Part shown: positions 45,721 through 56,435 of the stretch, piece after piece
How the letters are laid out: each line of letters starts with the position of its first letter
How positions within the stretch are numbered: the first letter of the stretch is position 1
NCBI RefSeq assembly: GCF_003710865.1
Contig: NZ_RHHO01000002.1
Location: 1-64,000, forward strand
Length of the DNA: 64,000 nucleotides
Source of the DNA: Brevibacillus borstelensis
GTDB taxonomy: Bacteria; Bacillota; Bacilli; Brevibacillales; Brevibacillaceae
Direction: 5' to 3'
The notes under the pieces: model-generated
Told to the model about the DNA's origin: nothing
The model's database searches: none
What the model saw: the letters and a program-made list of their open reading frames with translations, nothing else
Translations under genes and position numbers: made by a program

Positions 45721-46989
45721 TTGCCTTTTCCCAACTTGGATTCAGTGGAATCAATTCTCGCGATAGTCATCGTGTTCGGTGTACTTGTCTTTGTGCACGA
45801 GCTTGGTCATTTTCTGTTGGCAAAACGGGCCGGCATTTTGTGCCGGGAGTTTGCACTTGGAATGGGACCAAAGATTTTTAGCGTAAAGCGAGGAGAAACA
45901 GAATACACACTGCGGCTGCTGCCGATTGGCGGGATGGTACGCATGGCGGGGGAGGACCCTGAGCTGGACGTTCTGAAGCCGCACATGGAAGTGACCTTGG
46001 AGCGAGATCCGGTGGGGAAGGTAACCCGCATCCTGCTGGATGGCCCAAATGGTGAAGGCAAAGGTGCGGTAACAGGTACAATTGTCGATTTCGACCTGGA
46101 GAAAGCATTGTCCATCGTTCTGGAAACAGACGGAGAACAACGCACTTTTTCGGTGCATCCGCAAGCCCAGCTCGTAAAAGACGGTCATGAGGTGCAAATC
46201 GCCCCGTTGGACCGCCAGTTTAAAGGAAAGACGGTTATGCAGCGCTTCTGGGCAATCTTTGCGGGCCCTGCTGCAAACTTTTTGCTCGCTTTCGTGTTGT
46301 TTATCGTCATCGGACTCGTTTATGGAGTACCTGTAAATGAGCCCGTGCTGGGCGAGATCATCCAGGGAGGACCGGCAGCACAGGCGGGATTGCAATCAGG
46401 AGACAAGGTTATTACGATTCAGGGACAGCCTGTATCGACATGGAGAGAAATGGTGGAGATCGTCAGCAAATCGCCGGACAAGCAACTGGAAATCGTTGTT
46501 GATCGGGGAGGACAGATGATCAATGCCATGGTCCATGTCAAGAACGAGGAGAATGTCGGGAAGATCATGGTGGGCAACGCTGTCACCTACGCTCCGGCGC
46601 AAGTGCTTCAGTATGGCGGAAAATCGACATACGAGTTTACCACGATGATTTTGACGAGTATCGGCATGCTCTTTACAGGTTCAGTGGGATTGAACGATCT
46701 TAGCGGACCAGTCGGAATCTTTAAGATGACCGGCGAATTTGCTCAGCAAGGCTTGGCGATCCTGATGAAATGGGCAGCTGTCCTGAGTATTAACCTGGGA
46801 CTGATCAACCTGCTTCCTTTGCCTGCTTTGGACGGAGGCAGACTCGCCTTCCTGCTGATCGAAGCCCTGCGGGGAAGACCGCTTGATCCGCATAAGGAAG
46901 GGATGGTACACTTCCTTGGGTTTGCCTTTTTGATGTTGTTGATTTTGGTTGTGACATGGAACGATTTACACCGATTGTTTACAGAATAA
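45721..46989 (+). CDS. rseP: Intramembrane site-2 zinc metalloprotease RseP (RasP)
   Basis: 422 residues. The zinc motif HELGH is at 26-30 in the first transmembrane helix, the PDZ domain is near 185-270 (GLQSGDKVITIQGQPVSTW), and the second catalytic motif is LPALDGGRLAF. In B. subtilis RasP cleaves anti-sigma factors and signal peptides. A GTG at 45709 is in frame; AAAGGTGG (45705-45712) fits TTG 45721 better. Confidence 0.95.
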   Translation: MPFPNLDSVESILAIVIVFGVLVFVHELGHFLLAKRAGILCREFALGMGPKIFSVKRGETEYTLRLLPIGGMVRMAGEDPELDVLKPHMEVTLERDPVGKVTRILLDGPNGEGKGAVTGTIVDFDLEKALSIVLETDGEQRTFSVHPQAQLVKDGHEVQIAPLDRQFKGKTVMQRFWAIFAGPAANFLLAFVLFIVIGLVYGVPVNEPVLGEIIQGGPAAQAGLQSGDKVITIQGQPVSTWREMVEIVSKSPDKQLEIVVDRGGQMINAMVHVKNEENVGKIMVGNAVTYAPAQVLQYGGKSTYEFTTMILTSIGMLFTGSVGLNDLSGPVGIFKMTGEFAQQGLAILMKWAAVLSINLGLINLLPLPALDGGRLAFLLIEALRGRPLDPHKEGMVHFLGFAFLMLLILVVTWNDLHRLFTE

Positions 46990-47034
46990 AGCAGTGTTCA
47001 CAGGCTGTTTGACAAACATAAAGGATGGTGCCCT

Positions 47035-48117
47035 ATGTACAAGCGTGAGGAGACCAAACCGGTATTTGTGGGAGGCGTACAAATCGGCGGACAAAAAAGT
47101 GTTGTCATTCAATCGATGACAACCGCTGATACGCGGGACGTAGAAGGGACGCTGGCACAGATTCAGCGGCTCTATGACGCAGGCTGCCAAATTGTTCGTC
47201 TGGCGGTTATCAACGAGGATGCGGCCCGTTCCATCAAAGCGATTAAAGAACGTTCTCCACTCCCGCTAGTGGCAGATATTCACTTTGACTATAAACTGGC
47301 GCTGATCGCCCTGGAGAGCGGAATTGACAAAATCCGCATCAATCCGGGGAATATCGGTTCAAAAGAGAAGACGAAAGCGGTCGTGGAAGCATGCCGTGAG
47401 CGCAATGTTCCGATCCGGATCGGGGTGAACTCCGGTTCCGTGGAAAAACGGCTGTTGGAAAAATACGGCTACCCATCTCCGGAAGCAATCGTGGAGAGCG
47501 CAATGGATCACGTGCACATTCTGGAAGAGCTCAATTACGACAACATCGTCATTTCACTGAAGTCTTCCGATGTTCCGACCATGATCCAGACGTACTCTTT
47601 GATGGCGCAGAAGCGCAATTATCCGCTGCACGTCGGAGTGACCGAAGCCGGGACACAGTTCTCTGGTAGCATCAAATCCGCTGTCGGGATCGGTACAGTG
47701 CTGTCAATGGGTATCGGCGATACGATCCGGGTTTCGCTGACCGCTGATCCGGTTGAGGAAATCAAGGTAGCCAAGCAAATTTTGCGCAGCCTTGAGATTG
47801 TGAACAACGATCCGGTCGTAATCGCTTGCCCGTCTTGCGGACGTTGTGCGATCGATCTGATCGGACTTGCAACCAAGGTGGAGGATGCTGTTTCTACACT
47901 CAAAACACCTTTGAAAATCGCCGTAATGGGATGCGCGGTAAATGGTCCCGGCGAAGCGCGGGAAGCGGACGTAGGTGTTGCCGGCGGTAATGGCGAAGGC
48001 CTGATCTTCCGAAACGGCGAAATTGTACGGAAGGTAAAAGAAACGGAATTGTTCGAGGAATTGATGAAAGAAATCAATGAAATCGTGGAAGAGAAAAAGA
48101 CCACCCAGGTCGGCTAG
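47035..48117 (+). CDS. ispG: 4-hydroxy-3-methylbut-2-en-1-yl diphosphate synthase IspG (GcpE)
   Basis: 360-residue iron-sulfur enzyme of the MEP pathway. Cluster ligands C265 and C268 (CPSCGRC) and C300 (GCAVNGPGE, with the nearby Glu) are visible. The N-terminal TIM barrel begins with [19 protein letters not shown]. It is placed between rseP and proS, near dxr, so two MEP enzymes are co-transcribed. In B. subtilis ispG is elsewhere. Confidence 0.97.
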   Translation: MYKREETKPVFVGGVQIGGQKSVVIQSMTTADTRDVEGTLAQIQRLYDAGCQIVRLAVINEDAARSIKAIKERSPLPLVADIHFDYKLALIALESGIDKIRINPGNIGSKEKTKAVVEACRERNVPIRIGVNSGSVEKRLLEKYGYPSPEAIVESAMDHVHILEELNYDNIVISLKSSDVPTMIQTYSLMAQKRNYPLHVGVTEAGTQFSGSIKSAVGIGTVLSMGIGDTIRVSLTADPVEEIKVAKQILRSLEIVNNDPVVIACPSCGRCAIDLIGLATKVEDAVSTLKTPLKIAVMGCAVNGPGEAREADVGVAGGNGEGLIFRNGEIVRKVKETELFEELMKEINEIVEEKKTTQVG

Positions 48118-48147
48118 ACCCTCTGCAACGTGAAGGAGGACACGTGT

Positions 48148-49890
48148 GTGTTAAAGCAAAGTCAGATGTTGATTCCTACTCTGCGGGAAGTCCCGTCGGA
48201 TGCGGAAATTGCCAGTCATAAACTGCTGCTCCGTGCAGGCATGGCGCGGCAGTTAGCTTCAGGCATTTATACCTATCTGCCGCTTGCGCTCAGGACCCTG
48301 CAAAAAATTCAGGCAATCGTTCGCGAAGAAATGAACCGGGCAGGCGGACAGGAATTGCTTATGCCAGCCATGCAGCCGGCAGAGCTGTGGCACCAAACCG
48401 GCCGCTGGGATGTGTACGGGCCGGAGCTGGTACGCTTGAAAGACCGTCATGATCGATCTTTTGCACTCGGCCCCACTCACGAAGAAGTGATTACGAGCCT
48501 GGTCAGAGACGAGATCAACTCCTACAAAAAACTGCCGATCAATCTGTATCAGATTCAGACGAAGTTCCGCGACGAGGTCCGCCCTCGCTTTGGTCTGATC
48601 CGCAGCCGGGAGTTTATCATGAAGGATGCGTATTCATTCGACACGACGCAGGAAGGGCTGGATAAGAATTTCCAAGCGATGTACGATGCCTACACACGCA
48701 TTTTCACGAGGGTAGGTCTGAACTTCCGTGCAGTGGAAGCTGACGCGGGAGCGATTGGCGGAAAAGGCACCTATGAATTTATGGCGCTTTGCGATATCGG
48801 TGAAGATACGATCGCCTATTCGGAAAATGGCGACTATGCAGCCAATCTGGAAAAAGCGGAAGTGGTGTACAAGCCTGCAGCGAAGCCGAAGGGAGATACG
48901 CCGGCGGTTGAGAAGGTGCACACGCCTGATGTAAAAACAATTGAACAGTTGACGCAAGCTCTCGATGTTGAGGCCAGCCGGATTATCAAAAGTCTCGTTT
49001 ACCGAGTGGATGAGAAGCTGGTCATGGTCCTGGTACGCGGGGATCACGAGATCAACGAGGTGAAATTGAAAAATCTGTATGATGCTACCCATGTCGGCTT
49101 GGCTTCAGAGCAGGACATTTTGGCGGCGATTGGAACACCTGTTGGCTTTGTCGGGCCAGTCGGTGTAGACCAGGAGAAGCTGGAGATCATCGCCGACAAC
49201 TTTGTTCAGGATGTTGCCGACGGCGTAGCTGGTGCCAACGAGAAGGACTACCATCTCGTTCATGTGCAGGCTGGCCGCGATTTTACCGTCTCCCGCTATG
49301 CTGACCTGCGCAACATTATGGAGGGAGATGAATGCCCGCGCGGCGGCGGCTTGATCAAGTTTGCCCGCGGCGTGGAAGTGGGGCACGTCTTTAAGCTCGG
49401 CACGAAATACTCTACAGCCATCGGCGCGACCTATCTGGATGAAAACGGCCGAAGCCAGCCGATGATCATGGGCTGCTACGGCATCGGCGTGTCTCGTACA
49501 CTGGCAGCTGCGATCGAGCAAAACAATGATGAACACGGGATCATTTGGCCTGTGTCGATCGCGCCGTTCCACGTCCATGTCATTCCGGTAAACGCCAAAG
49601 TCGAAGCGCAGCGACTGATCAGCGAGGAGATTACCGAAGCACTGGAGGCAGCCGGTGTTGAAGTGCTGTATGATGATCGTCCGGAACGAGCCGGCGTCAA
49701 ATTCAAAGATGCGGATTTGATCGGACTGCCGCTTCGCATTACCGTTTCAGACAAGGCCTCAGAAGAGGGGCTGGTGGAGGTGCGGGTGCGCCGGACAGGC
49801 GAAACGCATGAAGTGAAACGAACCGAACTGGTATCGTTTGTCAAATCGCTTCTCGCCCGTGTGGACAGTACAGGTGCGGAACTGTTTTAA
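48148..49890 (+). CDS. proS: Prolyl-tRNA synthetase (bacterial type)
   Basis: 580-residue class II synthetase. Motif 1 region and motif 2 ([21 protein letters not shown], shown split: [11 protein letters not shown] then [10 protein letters not shown]), then the INS editing domain (about 225-400) typical of bacterial ProS, motif 3 ([14 protein letters not shown]) and the anticodon domain. A GTG at 48130 is in frame but AAGGAGG (48133-48139) lies inside; it is eight bases from GTG 48148. No T-box is visible upstream. Confidence 0.96.
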   Translation: MLKQSQMLIPTLREVPSDAEIASHKLLLRAGMARQLASGIYTYLPLALRTLQKIQAIVREEMNRAGGQELLMPAMQPAELWHQTGRWDVYGPELVRLKDRHDRSFALGPTHEEVITSLVRDEINSYKKLPINLYQIQTKFRDEVRPRFGLIRSREFIMKDAYSFDTTQEGLDKNFQAMYDAYTRIFTRVGLNFRAVEADAGAIGGKGTYEFMALCDIGEDTIAYSENGDYAANLEKAEVVYKPAAKPKGDTPAVEKVHTPDVKTIEQLTQALDVEASRIIKSLVYRVDEKLVMVLVRGDHEINEVKLKNLYDATHVGLASEQDILAAIGTPVGFVGPVGVDQEKLEIIADNFVQDVADGVAGANEKDYHLVHVQAGRDFTVSRYADLRNIMEGDECPRGGGLIKFARGVEVGHVFKLGTKYSTAIGATYLDENGRSQPMIMGCYGIGVSRTLAAAIEQNNDEHGIIWPVSIAPFHVHVIPVNAKVEAQRLISEEITEALEAAGVEVLYDDRPERAGVKFKDADLIGLPLRITVSDKASEEGLVEVRVRRTGETHEVKRTELVSFVKSLLARVDSTGAELF

Positions 49891-49936
49891 GTCCTAAAAT
49901 CAAGCAGGAACTTGCACGGATTTTGTCGAATTAGTC

Positions 49937-49975
49937 GGGGTACGCCCCCTTGTGATGGGGGAGTATCCCTTTTTT
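49937..49975 (+). terminator. Terminator after proS
   Basis: GGGGTAC-g-CCCCC (49937-49949) pairs with GGGGG-a-GTATCCC (49957-49969), with one mismatch and one G-T pair, followed by six T. It ends the pyrH-proS unit and precedes polC by about 60 bases. Confidence 0.85.
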
Positions 49976-50037
49976 ATTTCTTTTGTTCGCTCCTTGCGAA
50001 AAAGGGAGACATTTTCGGGTAAGATCGGGAGATTGAG

Positions 50038-53000
50038 GTGGAAGAGACCGTGAATCGGTTACAAGAACAAAAACATCGCTTCTCACTGTTGGTTAAGCAG
50101 ATGGACCTGCCAACTGATTGGGTGGAGCGATTTTTTCTTGATGCACATATCGACAAATTGGAGCTGTATCGTCAAAACAAGGAATGGGTCTTTCATTTTA
50201 CACTTCCTCGCTTGCTTCCGGCTGATGTTTTCAAGGCGTTTTCCGAGCGGCTCAAGCAAACGTTCTCGCATCTGGCTTCGGTGGACGCCCGTTTCCGTTA
50301 TCACGAGCAGCCATCCGTAGAATTTGCCGTTCAGGAATATTGGGATGTACTGCTCGCAAATTTGGAGCAAAGCCTCAATTCGTTGGCAGTCACTCTGCGT
50401 ACGGCGCGCAAGCAGGTAGAGCAGCAGGAAGTCAAAATTTACTTGCCGACGGAGATGGCCGTAGAGATGGCCAAACGCAAACGGGCCGATAGTGAATTGG
50501 CGTCGTCGTTTGAAAAAGCGACAAGCTGTGTTCCCCGTTTTGCCTTTATTGCAGAAGAAAGCGATGAGGCGTACAAGGCCTTTGTGGAACAGCGCGAAGA
50601 AGAAGAACGTGCGCTGGTCGAAGTGGTCATGAGTGCTGTCCAGCAGGAGAAGGACAGCAAGGGAAGCGACCAGACGGAAGCAATCACTACGTTGATGATC
50701 GGCTATGACATCAAGGATGCGCCGATTCCGATCTGCGAAATACAGGAAGAGGAACGCCGTGTCGTGATCCAAGGTACGGTGTTCAATGTTGAGGTCAAGG
50801 AGCTGCGTAGCGGCAGACATCTCCTGACGTTCAACGTAACAGACTACACAGACTCGTTGACCGTCAAAATCTTCTCGCGCGACAAAGAGGACGTCAAAAT
50901 GCTGGAGGCGCTCAAGGACGGCATGTGGGTGAAGGTTCGCGGAAGCGTCCAGCACGATACGTTCCTGCGCGAATTGGTCATGATGGCCAATGACGTCAAT
51001 CAAATCGAGCAGGTAAGCAGGAAAGATACTTCGCCGGAGAAAAGGGTGGAGCTGCACTGCCACACGCCGATGAGTGCGCTTGATGCCGTCGCATCGGTCA
51101 AATCTCTCATTTCAACTGCTGCCAAGTGGGGACACAAAGCGATTGCCGTAACGGATCACGGTGTTGTACAGTCCTTCCCGGAGGCATACAGCATTGCCAA
51201 AAAGAACAACATCAAATGCATTCTCGGCATGGAGGCGTATGTCGTAGAGGACGGTGTCGACATCATCTACAATTTGACGCCGGAGAGTGATTTGCCGATC
51301 GACGAAAAGACGGAGTATGTCGTATTTGATACCGAGACAACCGGGTTGAACGCAGCCGAACATACGATTATCGAGATCGCCGCCGTAAAAATGCGCGGTC
51401 TGGAAATTGTGGACAAATGGACAGAGCTGATTGATCCACAGTTGGAAATCGGGCCCAAAACGACAGAGATCACAGGGATTACCAACGAGATGCTGCGCGG
51501 AAAAGACACCCTGGAAGTTGTCCTTCCCCGCTTTAAAGAGTTTGCCGGCAATGCAGTGCTCGTCGCCCACAACGCGGAGTTTGACAAGAACTTTATCAAT
51601 GCCTGCGCAAAGCGGATCGGCATGGAGCCGTGGAGCAATCCGTTTTTGGACACTCTGCCGCTGGCCCGCATGATGTATAAAGGGATGCGAAACTACCGCC
51701 TGGGTACGCTGGCAAAACGCTTCAACGTTGAATTGATCAACGCTCACCGCGCTTTGGACGATACTGTCGCATTGGCGCACGTGTTCCAGTATATGCTCAA
51801 AGATATGCGAGAAGCCGGGATTCAAAGCCTCATGGACCTCAACGAGCGGAGCAATGCCGAAGTCGATTACAAGAGCGGAAGACCGTTTCATGCAACCATT
51901 TTGGTCAAAAACAAAGCCGGGCTGAAAAACTTGTACAAGCTGGTCAGCAAATCCCATGTGGAAACCTTCTACCGGGTGCCGCGCATCCAGCGGAGCCAGC
52001 TCGTAAAATTCCGCGAAGGCTTGCTTATAGGGACCGCTTGCAAAGACGGCGAGCTGATGCAGTCGATTCTGCGCGGGAAATCGAGGGAAGAGTTGAAAGA
52101 AGTGGCAGCTTTTTACGATTACCTGGAACTGCAGCCCATCGCCCATTACGCGCCGCTGCTCAGAAATGAGGAAATTCCCTCGCTGGAAACGATGAAAGGC
52201 TATCACAAGATGATCGTGGAAATCGGGAAAGAGCTGGGAAAACCGGTGGTGGCGACCGGGGACGTTCATTTTCTCAACCCGCAGGATGATATTTTCCGGG
52301 ATGTATTCTTGCTCTCGCAGGGCTCCCACGATGCCGGCAACCAGCCGCCGCTGTATTTGATGACGACCGATGAGATGCTGGAGGCTTTTCAATTCCTCGG
52401 GGAAGATATCGCCCGCGAAGTGGTCATCACCGCCCCGAATGAAATTGCCGACAGTATTGAAGAGGTCTCGCCGATCCCGGATTCGCTGTACACGCCGATC
52501 ATCGAAGGGGCCGATGATGAGCTCCGTCAGATGTGCTATGACAAGGCCAAGAGACTGTACGGAGATCCGCTGCCTGAAATTGTTGAGAGTCGGCTGGAAA
52601 AAGAGCTGACGAGCATTATCAAGCACGGTTTTGGGGTCATTTACCTTATCTCGCAGCGACTCGTGACCAAATCGCTCTCTGACGGCTATCTCGTCGGATC
52701 ACGTGGATCGGTCGGTTCATCCTTTGTTGCGACCATGTCCGACATTACCGAGGTAAATCCGCTGCCTCCGCATTACCGTTGCCCGGAGTGCAAGCACAGC
52801 GAGTTTATTACGGACGGTTCGATCGCTTCCGGTTTTGACCTGCCTGACAAGGAATGTCCCTCCTGCGGGCATAAGCTGGCAAAAGACGGACAGGACATCC
52901 CGTTTGAAACGTTTCTTGGCTTTAAGGGGGACAAGGTCCCCGATATTGACTTGAACTTTTCGGGCGAATACCAGCCGCGGGCGCACAAATACACGCAAGA

Positions 53001-54360
53001 GCTGTTCGGTGTGGACTATGTGTACCGTGCGGGTACGATCGGCACGGTTGCGGAAAAAACAGCGTACGGCTATGTCCGCAAATATGCGGACGAGCGAGGA
53101 ATGACTCTCAGAAATGCAGAGATTGCGCGACTGGTAAACGGATGTACCGGGGTAAAACGGACGACCGGCCAGCACCCGGGAGGGATTATCGTCGTACCGT
53201 CCTATATGGAGATCGAGGATTTTTGCCCGATTCAGTTTCCGGCGGATGACAACGAGTCCGAGTGGAGAACGACGCATTTTGACTTCCACTCCATCCATGA
53301 CAACCTGCTGAAGCTCGACATTCTTGGACACGATGACCCGACCGTTATTCGGATGCTTCAGGACTTGACCGGAATCGATCCAAAAACCATTCCGCTGGAT
53401 GACAAAGCGACGATGTCGATTTTTAGCTCGACAGAAGCGTTGAATGTAACGCCGGAGCAGATTCGCACGAACATGGGGACACTCGGTATTCCGGAGTTCG
53501 GTACGAAGTTTGTGCGGCAGATGCTTGAGGATACGAAGCCGACGACCTTCGCCGAGCTTGTGCAGATTTCCGGTCTTTCACACGGAACCGACGTCTGGCT
53601 GAACAACGCCCAGGACCTGATTCGCAGCGGAACGTGCAGACTGCCGGAAGTTATTGGTTGCCGGGACGATATCATGGTTTATTTGATCTACAAAGGTCTT
53701 GAGCCATCCCGGGCCTTTAAAATCATGGAGTCGGTCCGTAAAGGAAAAGGGGTTCCCGAGGAAGATCAGGAAGAGATGCGCAAGAACAATGTGCCTGAAT
53801 GGTATATTCAATCTTGTCAAAAGATCAAGTACATGTTCCCGAAAGCGCATGCGACCGCTTACGTCATGATGGCTGTCCGCATCGCCTATTTCAAGGTGCA
53901 TCGCCCGCTTGAATTCTACGCGACGTACTTTACGGTACGCGCTGACGACTTCGACATTCCGTTGATGGTAAAAGGTTCCTCGGCGATTCGCCAAAAGATC
54001 GAAGAGATCGAGGGCAAAGGGCATGACGCACAGCCGAAAGAAAAGTCGCTCTTGACTGTTTTGGAGATGGCTCTCGAAATGGTAGAACGCGGTTTCAAAT
54101 TTGCCAATGTGGACTTGTACCGCTCGGATGCCACCAAGTTCCTCATTGACGGCGACAAGCTGATCGCGCCTTTCAATGCCTTGCCTGGGCTTGGTACGAA
54201 CGCCGCTATCGGGATCGTAAAAGCCAGAGAGGAAGGGGAGTTTCTGTCCAAAGAGGACCTGCTCACCCGCTCCCGCATTTCCAAAACCATTCTGGAATAT
54301 TTGGAAGAACAAGGGGCGCTTCAGGGATTGCCAGAATCCAATCAGCTCTCCCTGTTCTAA
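50038..54360 (+). CDS. polC: DNA polymerase III alpha subunit, Gram-positive type PolC
   Basis: 1440-residue replicative polymerase with built-in proofreading. Order: N-terminal domain and OB fold (about 1-330), PHP domain with HCHT near 340-343, a DEDDh exonuclease inserted at about 425-590 (D431-T-E433), rest of PHP, a four-cysteine zinc site near 918-945 (CPECK and CPSCGH), the polymerase palm with PDIDLNFSGEY (D969, D971), and helix-hairpin-helix at the C-terminus. GTG at 50038 follows GGGAG by six bases; GTG at 50050 is an alternative. No clear promoter seen in the 60-base gap. Confidence 0.98.
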   Translation: MEETVNRLQEQKHRFSLLVKQMDLPTDWVERFFLDAHIDKLELYRQNKEWVFHFTLPRLLPADVFKAFSERLKQTFSHLASVDARFRYHEQPSVEFAVQEYWDVLLANLEQSLNSLAVTLRTARKQVEQQEVKIYLPTEMAVEMAKRKRADSELASSFEKATSCVPRFAFIAEESDEAYKAFVEQREEEERALVEVVMSAVQQEKDSKGSDQTEAITTLMIGYDIKDAPIPICEIQEEERRVVIQGTVFNVEVKELRSGRHLLTFNVTDYTDSLTVKIFSRDKEDVKMLEALKDGMWVKVRGSVQHDTFLRELVMMANDVNQIEQVSRKDTSPEKRVELHCHTPMSALDAVASVKSLISTAAKWGHKAIAVTDHGVVQSFPEAYSIAKKNNIKCILGMEAYVVEDGVDIIYNLTPESDLPIDEKTEYVVFDTETTGLNAAEHTIIEIAAVKMRGLEIVDKWTELIDPQLEIGPKTTEITGITNEMLRGKDTLEVVLPRFKEFAGNAVLVAHNAEFDKNFINACAKRIGMEPWSNPFLDTLPLARMMYKGMRNYRLGTLAKRFNVELINAHRALDDTVALAHVFQYMLKDMREAGIQSLMDLNERSNAEVDYKSGRPFHATILVKNKAGLKNLYKLVSKSHVETFYRVPRIQRSQLVKFREGLLIGTACKDGELMQSILRGKSREELKEVAAFYDYLELQPIAHYAPLLRNEEIPSLETMKGYHKMIVEIGKELGKPVVATGDVHFLNPQDDIFRDVFLLSQGSHDAGNQPPLYLMTTDEMLEAFQFLGEDIAREVVITAPNEIADSIEEVSPIPDSLYTPIIEGADDELRQMCYDKAKRLYGDPLPEIVESRLEKELTSIIKHGFGVIYLISQRLVTKSLSDGYLVGSRGSVGSSFVATMSDITEVNPLPPHYRCPECKHSEFITDGSIASGFDLPDKECPSCGHKLAKDGQDIPFETFLGFKGDKVPDIDLNFSGEYQPRAHKYTQELFGVDYVYRAGTIGTVAEKTAYGYVRKYADERGMTLRNAEIARLVNGCTGVKRTTGQHPGGIIVVPSYMEIEDFCPIQFPADDNESEWRTTHFDFHSIHDNLLKLDILGHDDPTVIRMLQDLTGIDPKTIPLDDKATMSIFSSTEALNVTPEQIRTNMGTLGIPEFGTKFVRQMLEDTKPTTFAELVQISGLSHGTDVWLNNAQDLIRSGTCRLPEVIGCRDDIMVYLIYKGLEPSRAFKIMESVRKGKGVPEEDQEEMRKNNVPEWYIQSCQKIKYMFPKAHATAYVMMAVRIAYFKVHRPLEFYATYFTVRADDFDIPLMVKGSSAIRQKIEEIEGKGHDAQPKEKSLLTVLEMALEMVERGFKFANVDLYRSDATKFLIDGDKLIAPFNALPGLGTNAAIGIVKAREEGEFLSKEDLLTRSRISKTILEYLEEQGALQGLPESNQLSLF

Positions 54361-54420
54361 AAAATAGGAGAGGGTTTGGCGACCTTCCCAAGCCGGTTCG
54401 GACAGGTTTCATAGCCGCGG

Positions 54421-54449
54421 TTGTCAACAAAGGGCTGTTATGCTATAAT
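54421..54449 (+). promoter_or_regulatory. Strong sigma-A promoter of the rimP-nusA-infB operon
   Basis: TTGTCA (54421-54426), 17-base spacer, perfect TATAAT (54444-54449) with extended TG (54441-54442). It is the closest match to consensus in the window. The leader to rimP is about 100 bases. Confidence 0.9.
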
Positions 54450-54485
54450 TTTTTTGGAAATACTGGTTATTACGAACGCAGATCG

Positions 54486-54508
54486 AGAGTGGGGAAACCC
54501 ACTCTTTC
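54486..54508 (+). ncRNA. GAAA-loop leader hairpin before rimP, candidate NusA-dependent attenuator
   Basis: AGAGTGGG (54486-54493) pairs perfectly with CCCACTCT (54498-54505) across a GAAA tetraloop, followed by a broken U-tract (TTTCTTTC). It starts about 30 bases after the predicted transcription start. A weak, interrupted U-tract is what NusA-dependent terminators have; B. subtilis nusA is known to autoregulate through such a leader terminator. Function here is inferred. Confidence 0.6.
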
Positions 54509-54552
54509 TTTCTGGCTGAACTTAATGCTTCATTTGACAAGGAGGTACTTGC

Positions 54553-55011
54553 TTGAGCAAGGTAACAGACATCGTCACCGACCTGGTAACTCCCATTCTC
54601 GACGAGCTGGGTCTGGAACTGGTTGACATCGAGTACAAAAAAGAAGGCAGCAACTGGTTTCTGCGCGTGTTCATCGACAATGAAACAGGAAGCATCGACA
54701 TCGATGACTGCGGCCTTGTCAGCGAGCGGCTAAGCCAGCGGCTGGACGAAGTGGACCCGATCCCGACCGCATACTTCCTGGAAGTATCTTCACCGGGAGC
54801 AGAGCGTCCTCTGCGAAAAGAAAGCGATTTTCGCAAAGCTGTTGGCAGGCACGTACATATCACGACAAAGGAGCCGATCGAAGGCGAAAGCACTTTCGAA
54901 GGCGAGCTGATTTCCTTTGAAGATGGTAAGCTGACAGTGAAAGAGCAGAAAAAAACGCAAGTCATTGCACTGGAGCAAATTGACACAGCCCGAATGGCGA
55001 TTGTCTTTTAA
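54553..55011 (+). CDS. rimP: Ribosome maturation factor RimP
   Basis: 152-residue factor for 30S assembly. Motifs: [17 protein letters not shown] and [17 protein letters not shown]. The start is TTG, with AAGGAGG (54539-54545) seven bases upstream. First gene of the nusA operon, as ylxS in B. subtilis. Confidence 0.97.
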   Translation: MSKVTDIVTDLVTPILDELGLELVDIEYKKEGSNWFLRVFIDNETGSIDIDDCGLVSERLSQRLDEVDPIPTAYFLEVSSPGAERPLRKESDFRKAVGRHVHITTKEPIEGESTFEGELISFEDGKLTVKEQKKTQVIALEQIDTARMAIVF

Positions 55012-55050
55012 TACTGTGGTCTGTGGGTAAAGGAGGAGGCAACGAAAATC

Positions 55051-56142
55051 ATGAACGCCGATTTTATCGAGGCATTGGAAGCCATTGAGAGAGAAAAGGG
55101 AATCTCCAAAGATATACTGATTGAGGCAATTGAAGCTGCTCTCATTTCGGGATACAAACGAAATTTTAATTCTGCCCAAAACGTACGTGTCGACGTCAAT
55201 CGTCACTCGGGGCAGGTTCGGGTTTTTGCGCGCAAAACCGTTGTGGAGGAAGTGCTTGACCCGCGCTTGGAGATTTCCTTGGAGGCATCACAGGAGATCG
55301 ACCCCAATTTCCGCCTGGATGACATCGTCGAAATCGAGGTAACCCCGCGGGATTTTGGACGCATCGCTGCGCAAACGGCGAAGCAGGTGGTTACCCAACG
55401 CATCCGCGAAGCAGAGCGCGGCTTGATTTACAGCGAGTTCATCGAACGCGAAGACGACATCGTGACTGGTGTTGTGCAGCGTATGGACCAACGCAACTAC
55501 TACATTGACCTGGGAAAAGCGGAAGCGGTCATGCCGATTACGGAAAAAATGCCGACTGACGATTTTAAATCCCAGGATCGGGTAAAGGCATACATTATCA
55601 AGGTAGAAAAGACCACAAAAGGACCGCAAATCGTCGTGTCCCGTACACATCCAGGTCTGCTCAAGCGTCTGTTCGAGCTGGAAGTGCCGGAAATCTACGA
55701 CGGTGTGGTTGAGATCAAGTCGGTTGCCCGCGAGGCGGGAGACCGTTCCAAAATTGCCGTTCATTCCATCAATCCTGACGTCGATCCGGTCGGCGCTTGC
55801 GTAGGCCCGAAAGGTCTTCGCGTTCAGACAATCGTGAACGAATTGAAGGGCGAAAAAATTGATATTGTCCGCTGGTCGGAGGACCCGGCTGAATACGTGG
55901 CCAACTCGCTGAGCCCGGCAAAGGTGCTCCATGTAGAAGTGAACGCGGCGGAAAAAGTAACACGGGTGATCGTTCCCGACTATCAGCTTTCGCTTGCCAT
56001 CGGAAAACGCGGACAAAACGCTCGTCTCGCCGCCAAACTGACTGGCTGGAAAATCGACATCAAGAGCGAATCTCAGGCAGACCAAGAAGGCATCGTCTAT
56101 CCGAAAGCGGAGGAAGGCGATGAGGGGGCGGATTGGGTATAA
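55051..56142 (+). CDS. nusA: Transcription termination/antitermination factor NusA
   Basis: 363 residues. Domains: N-terminal RNAP-binding domain (1-125), S1 (about 130-200, DDIVTGVVQRMDQRNYYIDL), KH1 and KH2 (about 205-345, with VGPKGLRVQTIVNELKGEKI and AIGKRGQNARLAAKLTGW). It lacks the acidic repeats of the E. coli protein, as normal for Firmicutes. AAAGGAGGAGG precedes the ATG. Confidence 0.98.
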   Translation: MNADFIEALEAIEREKGISKDILIEAIEAALISGYKRNFNSAQNVRVDVNRHSGQVRVFARKTVVEEVLDPRLEISLEASQEIDPNFRLDDIVEIEVTPRDFGRIAAQTAKQVVTQRIREAERGLIYSEFIEREDDIVTGVVQRMDQRNYYIDLGKAEAVMPITEKMPTDDFKSQDRVKAYIIKVEKTTKGPQIVVSRTHPGLLKRLFELEVPEIYDGVVEIKSVAREAGDRSKIAVHSINPDVDPVGACVGPKGLRVQTIVNELKGEKIDIVRWSEDPAEYVANSLSPAKVLHVEVNAAEKVTRVIVPDYQLSLAIGKRGQNARLAAKLTGWKIDIKSESQADQEGIVYPKAEEGDEGADWV

Positions 56143-56144
56143 CC

Positions 56145-56435
56145 ATGAAGCAAAAGAAAATCCCTTTGCGAAAGTGCATCGTTTGTCAGGAAATGTTTCC
56201 AAAAAAAGAACTGGTACGTGTCGTACGTACGCCGCAGGAAGAGATCATTATTGATCCGACCGGAAAGGCGGCAGGACGCGGGGCGTATGTTTGCCGTCAG
56301 GAGAGCTGCCTGAAGCCGGATACATTTGCAGCAGGTAAATGGAAAAAAGTGTTGGAACGAGCCCTCAACATGTCTGTCACCCAGGAACAGTACGATGCGT
56401 TTCGTGAAAAATGGCTGGAGATGATGGGACAATGA
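56145..56435 (+). CDS. rnpM: RNase P modulator RnpM (YlxR)
   Basis: 96 residues. It begins with [20 protein letters not shown], then [13 protein letters not shown], giving a small fold with four cysteines. YlxR of B. subtilis was reported to bind RNase P RNA, hence RnpM. An in-frame TTG at 56133 is possible (GAGGGGG four bases before it), but the ATG at 56145 gives the usual N-terminus. Confidence 0.93.
   Translation: MKQKKIPLRKCIVCQEMFPKKELVRVVRTPQEEIIIDPTGKAAGRGAYVCRQESCLKPDTFAAGKWKKVLERALNMSVTQEQYDAFREKWLEMMGQ

Noticed and set aside
48118-48147. T-box leader before proS
   Set aside because: The gap after ispG is only 30 bases; no room for a T-box.
51112-52626. 504-codon open frame on the - strand inside polC
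   Set aside because: Antisense shadow of a strongly codon-biased gene; no family resemblance, no ribosome site. The same holds for long - strand frames within cheA (31725-32843) and infB (57116-58456).
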